Source: a miscellaneous Crenarchaeota group-1 archaeon SG8-32-3 (GTDB lineage Archaea; Thermoproteota; Bathyarchaeia; Bathyarchaeales; Bathycorpusculaceae). Taken from it: a stretch of DNA of 9,497 nucleotides. A model generated the notes under the pieces. The model was given only the letters and a program-made list of their open reading frames with translations, was not told the origin of the DNA and made no database searches. Location of the stretch: positions 1 through 9,497 of the forward strand of contig LFWV01000045.1 of assembly GCA_001273335.1 (NCBI GenBank), in the 5' to 3' direction. Positions within the stretch are counted from its first letter, which is position 1. Each line of letters starts with the position of its first letter. Positions 4,994 to 9,497 of the stretch are shown here, one piece after another. The position numbers and the translations under genes were made by a program.

Positions 4994-7410
4994 GTGCTAA
5001 AACCAAATCTGATATTCTATGGTTTGAAACACTGAGAAACACTGACGTTCCGATTGTTGGAGGCAAGAACGCCAGTCTCGGTGAAATGATTAACGCTGGA
5101 ATGCCTGTTCCTCCTGGTTTTGCCGTAACCGCATACGCTTATGAAAAATTCATAAAGCAAACGGGAATAGCTAAGAAAATATATGAAATAATCAGTGAAA
5201 CAGTCACTGACCCAAATAACCCGAAACAGTATGATGTAGCATCAAAGAAAATACGCAAGCTTATAGAAGACACTCCGATGCCGGCAGCAATAGCAAAATC
5301 AATCAAAGCCGCTTATAAAGAACTCAACAAGCGGTTCAGTTTGAAGGATGTTTTTGTTGCTGTGCGTTCAAGCGCCACGGCAGAAGATTTGCCTGACGCT
5401 TCTTTTGCAGGTCAACAGGAAACTTACCTGAATGTGAAGGGTCCAGACGAACTTCTTGAAAAAGTTGTTAAATGCTGGTCCAGCTTGTTCACACCACGAG
5501 CTATATTTTACCGAAACGAAAAGGGTTTCGAACACGAAAAAGTTTTCATAAGCGTTGGAGTCCAAAAAATGGTTAACTCCGGAGCCGCTGGAGTCATGTT
5601 CACAATAAACCCTGTTACTGGAGAAACGGACGAAATTGTTATTGAAGGCAATTACGGTCTCGGCGAAACTGTAGTAGCAGGAGCAGTAAACCCAGACGAC
5701 TTTGTTGTCGATAAAAACACCTTAAAAATCGAAGAGAGACGCATTGCTAGGAAAACAATTCACTACATTCGCGACCCAAAAACAGGCAAAACCGTCCATT
5801 TAAATGTGCCAAAAGAAAAACAGAAAGAACCCTGCGTAAGCGACAAAGAAATCATCCATCTCGCAAAACTAGCCAAGTTAATTGAAAGCCATTACAAAAA
5901 GGCCATGGACATCGAATGGGCAATCGATAAAGACTTATCTTTTCCTAAAAACATATTCGTGGTTCAGGCTCGGCCAGAAACAGTTTGGAGTGCTAAAGGC
6001 ATGAAATCAACACAAGCTGAAGAAATGAAGGCTCAAGCAGACTTGAAAGTTGTTGTAAAAGGAATTGCAGCTGGTAAGAGAGGCTACGGCTATGGTGTCG
6101 CAAAGGTTGTTTTGTCTCCTGAAGAAGCAAACGAAAAAATGAAAGAAGGAGACGTTCTTGTAACAGATATGACCAACCCTGATTTTGTTCCATTCATGAA
6201 AATTGCCAGTGCAATAGTAACGGATAAAGGTGGAATAACATCTCACGCGGCTATTGTAAGCCGTGAACTTGCAATACCCTGTGTTGTAGGAACTGAAACC
6301 GCAACTGAGGTCTTGAAAACTGGTAGTGAATACACTGTTGATTCAAGAAACGGAATGATTTACGAAGGCATTTTACGAGAAGCCACAGAGGCATCTGCTC
6401 AGGCTGCAGTAGCAGTTGTTGCAGACTCCGCGCCTGTAACAGCTACAAAAATTTACATGAATCTCGGTGTTCCAGAAAAAATTGAAGACTACAAGAACTT
6501 GCCCTTCGAGGGTATAGGGTTAATGCGTACTGAATTCATTCTGGCTAGCGCGATAGGTGAACACCCGCTGAATTTTGTTGATACTGGGAAAAGCCAAGAT
6601 TTCGTAGATAAACTGGCAGCAGGTGTAGCAACAGTCGCAAGAGCCATTCAACCGCGTCCTGTTGTCGTGCGTTTAAGTGACTTCAAAACGAACGAGTACC
6701 GAGAGCTAAAAGGCGGAGATAAATACGAAATCGTTGAAGAGAATCCAATGCTTGGTTGGCGAGGATGCAGCCGCTATATCAGCAAATGGTACCAGAAGGC
6801 CTTCAGGCTTGAATGCCAAGCTATCAAGAAATGCCGGACGGAATGGGGTTTGAAAAACGTTTGGGTTATGCTTCCTATGGTGCGTACACTTTGGGAAGCG
6901 AAACAGGTTCTCGAGATAATGAAGGAAGAAGAGCTAGAGCGGAATCGCGACTTCAAAGTTTGGTTGATGGCAGAAACTCCTTCCTTAGGCATAATGGCAG
7001 ACGAGTTTTCCAAACTTGTTGACGGGTTCTCCATAGGCTCAAACGACATGACTCAGGGCGTTCTCATGATTGACAGAGACTCTGAAAGGTTAGGTCAAAT
7101 GGGCTACTTCGATGAAAGAGAACCTGCAGTGAAAAGGATAATTGCTCACTTGATAAAAGCAGCTCACGAGAACGGTTGTACAGTCTCAATATGCGGTGAA
7201 GGACCATCAAACCTTCCAGACTTCGCAGAGTTTCTTGTCCGCGCTGGAATAGACAGCATTTCTGTAAACAACGACGCTGTCTTAGCCACGAAAAAGCATG
7301 TTGCAAGCATAGAACAGAAAATAATTCTGGAACGCCTCGCAGAGCAGGCTGCGTTAGCCGCCGGACGCCCCCTCAAAAAGCCAACCCCCGACTGGGAATG
7401 GACGCCATAA
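4990..7410 (+). CDS. ppsA: Phosphoenolpyruvate synthase (pyruvate, water dikinase)
   Basis: This enzyme makes PEP from pyruvate and ATP, releasing AMP and phosphate, and is the entry step of gluconeogenesis in archaea. At 806 residues it is full length and intein-free. The N-terminal pyruvate/ATP-binding domain (about 1-335) shows VGGKNASLGEM (23-33), VRSSATAEDLPDASFAGQQE (125-144), GVMFTINPVTGE (201-212) and VVQARPETVWS (324-334). The swivelling phosphohistidine domain follows, with GGITSHAAIVSRE (414-426) and catalytic H419. The C-terminal barrel has GLMRTEF (510-516), VMLPMVRT (626-633), SIGSNDMTQ (681-689) and the ICGEGPS loop with C735 as proton donor. These patterns favour PEP synthase over pyruvate phosphate dikinase, which is usually longer. 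The start is TTG at 4990, overlapping the rpl10e stop as TTGA, with GGAGAT (4975-4980) and GGGG (4981-4984) upstream. A hairpin and T-tract follow the stop. Confidence 0.97.
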   Translation: MSAKTKSDILWFETLRNTDVPIVGGKNASLGEMINAGMPVPPGFAVTAYAYEKFIKQTGIAKKIYEIISETVTDPNNPKQYDVASKKIRKLIEDTPMPAAIAKSIKAAYKELNKRFSLKDVFVAVRSSATAEDLPDASFAGQQETYLNVKGPDELLEKVVKCWSSLFTPRAIFYRNEKGFEHEKVFISVGVQKMVNSGAAGVMFTINPVTGETDEIVIEGNYGLGETVVAGAVNPDDFVVDKNTLKIEERRIARKTIHYIRDPKTGKTVHLNVPKEKQKEPCVSDKEIIHLAKLAKLIESHYKKAMDIEWAIDKDLSFPKNIFVVQARPETVWSAKGMKSTQAEEMKAQADLKVVVKGIAAGKRGYGYGVAKVVLSPEEANEKMKEGDVLVTDMTNPDFVPFMKIASAIVTDKGGITSHAAIVSRELAIPCVVGTETATEVLKTGSEYTVDSRNGMIYEGILREATEASAQAAVAVVADSAPVTATKIYMNLGVPEKIEDYKNLPFEGIGLMRTEFILASAIGEHPLNFVDTGKSQDFVDKLAAGVATVARAIQPRPVVVRLSDFKTNEYRELKGGDKYEIVEENPMLGWRGCSRYISKWYQKAFRLECQAIKKCRTEWGLKNVWVMLPMVRTLWEAKQVLEIMKEEELERNRDFKVWLMAETPSLGIMADEFSKLVDGFSIGSNDMTQGVLMIDRDSERLGQMGYFDEREPAVKRIIAHLIKAAHENGCTVSICGEGPSNLPDFAEFLVRAGIDSISVNNDAVLATKKHVASIEQKIILERLAEQAALAAGRPLKKPTPDWEWTP

Positions 7411-7422
7411 CGTTATAGAACC

Positions 7423-7457
7423 GCAAGCAATCCAAACCTTGCTTTTTCCTCTTTCTA
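7423..7457 (+). terminator. Hairpin plus T-tract after ppsA
   Basis: GCAAG (7423-7427) pairs perfectly with CTTGC (7438-7442) across a 10-base loop and is followed at once by TTTTT and a pyrimidine-rich run to 7457. The stem is short, but archaeal polymerase terminates mainly on T-tracts, so this is a good candidate for the end of the rpl10e-ppsA transcript. Confidence 0.55.
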
Positions 7458-7496
7458 TTAACACTCTACACACGACTATTCGGTAGGCGGATAAGT
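7455..7496 (+). promoter_or_regulatory. Candidate promoter and ribosome binding site of dph2
   Basis: CTATTAAC (7455-7462) predicts transcription start near 7484. The following GGCGGAT (7486-7492) is a reasonable ribosome binding site about five bases before the ATG at 7497. The TATA match is weak and overlaps the T-tract of the preceding terminator. Confidence 0.3.
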
Positions 7497-8057
7497 ATGA
7501 AAGGGTTCGATTTCGAGGAAGAGCGAATAAAACAGGAAATCGCCAAGCTCAGTGCAAAACGTGTTCTGCTGCAGATACCCCAAGGCTTGAAACCTGAGGG
7601 TCCACGATTAGCCAAGATCATCGAAAAAACAGGTGCCCTTCCTATAATCTCAGCTGATCCCTGCTACGGCGCTTGCGACTTGGCTACTTCTGAAGCTAAA
7701 AGTTTAGGAATAGACCTCATAGTGCATTTTGGTCATTCGAAACTGCTGAAGCATGAGCAAGTTACAACTTTTTACGTTGAAGCTAGGGCAACAGTGCCAG
7801 TCGCTGAGGTCCTCGAAAAAGCCGTTCTACTGCTGAGTAAATATAACAAAATTGGCTTAGCGACCACGGTGCAGCATGTGCACACTCTCGATGAGGCTAG
7901 AACGATCCTTGTACGGGCTGGAAAGACGGTGGTGGTGGGGGATGCTGGACGGGTAACTTACTCGGGGCAGGTGATTGGCTGCGATTACAGCAACGTCAGA
8001 TCAGTAGCCCACCATAATAGCAGACCCCTACGAAAACAGGGCTTACTCTATAAATGA
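7497..8057 (+). CDS. dph2: Diphthamide synthase Dph2, N-terminal part of a broken gene
   Basis: Dph2 transfers the 3-amino-3-carboxypropyl group of SAM to a histidine of EF-2, the first step of diphthamide synthesis, using a non-canonical radical-SAM iron-sulphur cluster. Genuine sequence runs to A171 (codon ending at 8009). It includes LLQIPQGLKPEG (24-35), cluster cysteine C56 in DPCYGACDL, IVHFGHSKLL (75-84), TVQHVHTLDEA (124-134) and the second cluster cysteine C162 in GQVIGCDYSNVRSVA. The last 15 residues before the stop at 8055-8057 are out-of-frame translation. The homologous continuation is in the +1 frame from 8008. Archaeal Dph2 is about 340 residues; this reading frame holds only about half. 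As read here it cannot make normal Dph2. A sequencing or assembly error, a real pseudogene, or two separate chains are the options. Confidence 0.85.
   Translation: MKGFDFEEERIKQEIAKLSAKRVLLQIPQGLKPEGPRLAKIIEKTGALPIISADPCYGACDLATSEAKSLGIDLIVHFGHSKLLKHEQVTTFYVEARATVPVAEVLEKAVLLLSKYNKIGLATTVQHVHTLDEARTILVRAGKTVVVGDAGRVTYSGQVIGCDYSNVRSVAHHNSRPLRKQGLLYK
8004..8031 (+). other. Deletion and frameshift junction inside dph2
   Basis: In one frame the bases read V-A (GTA GCC, 8004-8009), the end of the GCDYSNVRSVA motif. In the next frame, from 8008, they read P-T-I-I-A-D-P-Y, which is the start of the conserved ADPYENRAYSINEAAQ block that follows a strand, a glycine-rich loop and a helix in normal Dph2. 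About 25 codons are therefore missing, and the removed length is not a multiple of three. The two sides share CC at the junction, compatible with microhomology-mediated loss or a misassembly. Confidence 0.75.
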
Positions 8058-8070
8058 AGCGGCACAGAAA

Positions 8071-8421
8071 GTGCTTAAACAACGATGGGCTTGCATCGAA
8101 GAAGCTAAACGCGCCAAAAACTTTGGTGTGTTAATCGGTTTGAAACTAGGGCAAAAACGTTTTGAGGAAGCGATTAAAATCAAAGGAATTGCTGAGAAAA
8201 ACGGGAAAGCAGCTTTCCTCTTTGCAGTTAGGGAACTCTCACCAGAAACATTGATGGAGTTTCCATCCGTAGACGCATACGTGAACACTGCGTGCCCGCG
8301 GATATCTCTTGAAGCTCCCTCGAAATTCCGCAAACCAGTTCTAACCCTTAACGAATTTATGGTGGTAGCTGGCGAAACTTCATGGGAAACACTACTCAGA
8401 AACGGCTTATTCGAAAATTAG
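8071..8421 (+). CDS. dph2: Dph2 C-terminal part, displaced by +1 frameshift
   Basis: This 116-residue frame holds the third domain of Dph2. It carries the third cluster cysteine C75 in DAYVNTACPRIS (68-79), preceded by GVLIGLKLGQKR (19-30) and followed by KPVLTLNEF (88-96), all typical of the family C-terminus. The homologous reading actually begins upstream at 8008, giving 21 more residues (PTIIADPYENRAYSINEAAQK) without a start codon. GTG at 8071 is the first start codon in this frame and has no convincing ribosome binding site, so independent translation is doubtful. Joined with the N-terminal part the gene would encode about 308 residues. It overlaps the next gene by 40 bases in another frame, which shows the two are normally one transcription unit. 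Confidence 0.8.
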   Translation: MLKQRWACIEEAKRAKNFGVLIGLKLGQKRFEEAIKIKGIAEKNGKAAFLFAVRELSPETLMEFPSVDAYVNTACPRISLEAPSKFRKPVLTLNEFMVVAGETSWETLLRNGLFEN

Positions 8422-9092
8422 AGTTAGAACTCTTTCTATCTCAGATCAAGTCCCAGCCTTCTCCTAAAGTAGGTCTTGAGCAGTACACGGTCTCGGAAGT
8501 AGTTGCCGCGAACATGCTCTACATAGCCGCTTATACAAACGGCGACATCGTTGACAAATCTGTCTTAGATTTAGGCTGCGGCACTGGTAGGCTTGCATTG
8601 GCAGCTTCTTACTTAGGCGCACAATTTGTAGTAGGCGTCGATATAGATAAAACATCCATAATAACCGCTTCTTATAACTCGGACAAATCAAGGCCAAAAA
8701 CACGTGTTCAATGGGTCCTCGCCGACATTAGCGCGGTAACGGGTAACTTTGATACTGTGTTGCAGAATCCTCCTTTTGGCGTGCAAAAGCGTGCTGCAGA
8801 TCGAAAATTTTTGGAAAAGGCTTTGGAGGTTGGTAACGTGGTTTACTCGCTTCATAATCACCCGTGTGTGGACAAGCAGTTGATACGGCAGCTCAAGGCA
8901 AACCCTAGTGGACTGGTGCAGGTTGAGCCTTCTCCGTTTATTGAGAAGTTTGTTGAGAGCCATAGTGGCGTGGTTAAAGCAGTTTATGCTATGCTTATGA
9001 CTATTCCGCGAATGTTTGATTTCCACATCAAAATGAAACATGATTTTGTGGTTGACCTTTACTTAATAAAGAAGCAAGAGCGGCGGAAATGA
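8382..9092 (+). CDS. METTL5-like rRNA N6-adenine methyltransferase (COG2263 type)
   Basis: This 236-residue SAM-dependent methylase resembles eukaryotic METTL5, which methylates an adenine in helix 44 of small-subunit rRNA; the archaeal target is inferred. The N-terminus has the family signature ELFLSQIKSQPSPKVGLEQY (16-35, the PSPKxxLEQY motif). Motif I is DLGCGTGRL (63-71), the acidic strand end is GVDID (85-89), and the catalytic motif is NPPFGVQ (129-135) followed by RAADRKFLEKAL, as in METTL5. NPPF is the adenine-N6 type. ATG at 8382 is the only start codon in this frame before the conserved block; an in-frame stop lies at 8349-8351. It overlaps the dph2 reading frame by 40 bases, and GGTGGT (8361-8366) is rather far upstream, so translation is probably coupled to dph2. 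Archaeal METTL5 homologues work alone or with a TRM112-like partner; none is visible here. Confidence 0.88.
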   Translation: MGNTTQKRLIRKLELELFLSQIKSQPSPKVGLEQYTVSEVVAANMLYIAAYTNGDIVDKSVLDLGCGTGRLALAASYLGAQFVVGVDIDKTSIITASYNSDKSRPKTRVQWVLADISAVTGNFDTVLQNPPFGVQKRAADRKFLEKALEVGNVVYSLHNHPCVDKQLIRQLKANPSGLVQVEPSPFIEKFVESHSGVVKAVYAMLMTIPRMFDFHIKMKHDFVVDLYLIKKQERRK

Positions 9093-9113
9093 TTGTTTTG
9101 TAGCGCTGTTTTT
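9093..9113 (+). terminator. T-rich stretch after the METTL5-like gene
   Basis: Two T runs (TTTT at 9096-9099 and TTTTT at 9109-9113) follow the stop codon directly, without a clear hairpin. They could act as an archaeal T-tract terminator before csl4, which appears to have its own promoter. The evidence is weak. Confidence 0.25.
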
Positions 9114-9190
9114 GCATCTGTGTAATCAAAAGGTTTATTGAGAAGCATAGAAACTTAGGATATACCCGTTCAGAGAACCCCTCTGTATCG

Positions 9191-9198
9191 TTTATATT
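9191..9198 (+). promoter_or_regulatory. TATA box upstream of csl4
   Basis: TTTATATT is centred about 26 bases before the ATG at 9219, which would give a leaderless or nearly leaderless message. AAAGGG (9206-9211) lies between and would serve as a ribosome binding site only if transcription starts further upstream, for example from GATATACC near 9160. The two readings cannot both be right. Confidence 0.4.
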
Positions 9199-9218
9199 TA
9201 GCAATAAAGGGAAACAGC

Positions 9219-9497
9219 ATGAATGAGAAAGCATCTGGACAAAAAAGCGGCACTTTAGTTTTGCCTGGGGAGCGCCTAGGTGTCATTGAAGAGTTCATTC
9301 CGGATTCTGGAACATATGTGAAAGAAGGTGTAATATACTCTAAGATTGTTGGTCGCGCGTTAATGGATCTACTGAGCAAACGTGTTTCTGTTTATCCGTT
9401 AATCCATGGGTCACCCGTTCCAAAAGTCTCAGCTATCGTCATAGGACAAGTTGGCAATGCGCAGTCTGACAACGTTCTTGTTAGAATTTTTAAGATA
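9219..9497 (+). CDS. csl4: Exosome RNA-binding subunit Csl4, N-terminal part
   Basis: Csl4 forms part of the RNA-binding cap on the Rrp41-Rrp42 ring of the archaeal exosome, which degrades and tails RNA 3' ends. The 93 codons present show the N-terminal domain with VLPGERLGVIEEFIPDSGTY (14-33), KEGVIYSKIVGRALMD (35-50) and KRVSVYPLI (54-62). The S1 domain then begins with VPKVSAIVIGQVGN (67-80) and VLVRIFKI (86-93). The window ends inside the S1 domain, so the rest and the C-terminal zinc ribbon are not seen. The gene follows dph2 and the COG2263 methylase, a neighbourhood I recall for archaeal csl4, where the RNA polymerase subunit L gene often comes next. The start ATG at 9219 matches the family N-terminal length. 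Confidence 0.93.
   Translation, partial: MNEKASGQKSGTLVLPGERLGVIEEFIPDSGTYVKEGVIYSKIVGRALMDLLSKRVSVYPLIHGSPVPKVSAIVIGQVGNAQSDNVLVRIFKI

Noticed and set aside
1217..7410. Inteins in rfcS or ppsA, which are frequent intein hosts in archaea
   Set aside because: Walker A, the phosphohistidine loop and the GEGPS loop are continuous, and both proteins have normal length.
8043..8333. A 96-codon minus-strand ORF over the dph2 C-terminal part
   Set aside because: It is antisense to conserved Dph2 sequence including the NTACPRI motif and has no features of its own.
1..9497. CRISPR arrays, insertion sequences, tRNA or rRNA genes, toxin-antitoxin or defence genes
   Set aside because: No regularly spaced repeats, terminal inverted repeats, transposase motifs or tRNA-like cloverleafs were seen; nearly all bases are covered by recognised housekeeping genes.

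Overview
The window carries ordinary archaeal information-processing and central-metabolism genes and no mobile or defence element. An archaeal source is shown by clamp-loader genes rfcS and rfcL, ribosomal protein L10e (uL16), the diphthamide gene dph2, the exosome subunit Csl4, a METTL5-type rRNA methylase, and AT-rich TATA-like boxes about 26 bases before likely transcription starts. A TACK-type lineage such as Bathyarchaeia is possible, but this is inference and I cannot place it from sequence alone. Start codon choice is unusual: four of the nine recognised genes (rfcL, rfcS, the deaminase, ppsA) seem to begin with TTG.

Layout. Bases 1-4294 are on the minus strand. Reading in transcription order: a THUMP/TRM11-type RNA methylase (4294-2954), a dCMP deaminase-family protein (2899-2417), a possible 25-residue small ORF (2383-2306), rfcS (2188-1217), and rfcL (1207 to beyond base 1, so its C-terminus is missing). 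A divergent promoter region (about 4295-4459) separates these from the plus-strand genes: rpl10e (4460-4993) overlapping ppsA (4990-7410), a hairpin plus T-tract (7423-7457), then dph2 (7497-8421, broken), the METTL5-like methylase (8382-9092) and the start of csl4 (9219 onward, cut by the window end).

How the genes fit together. rfcS and rfcL encode the two subunits of the PCNA loader and are translationally coupled; the deaminase supplies dUMP for dTTP synthesis, so that block has a DNA-replication theme. The dph2-methylase-csl4 block has a translation and RNA theme: EF-2 diphthamide, small-subunit rRNA methylation and exosome RNA decay. L10e and PEP synthase form an unusual two-gene operon joining a ribosomal protein to gluconeogenesis.

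The strongest anomaly is in dph2. All three radical-SAM cluster cysteines are encoded, but about 25 codons of the middle domain are missing and the frame shifts by one base at about 8008. The other points worth checking are the atypical catalytic motif TEPDLGP in the TRM11-type methylase, the in-frame rfcS stop/rfcL start junction, and the small ORF after the deaminase. I found no clear sign of a previously undescribed multi-gene system.
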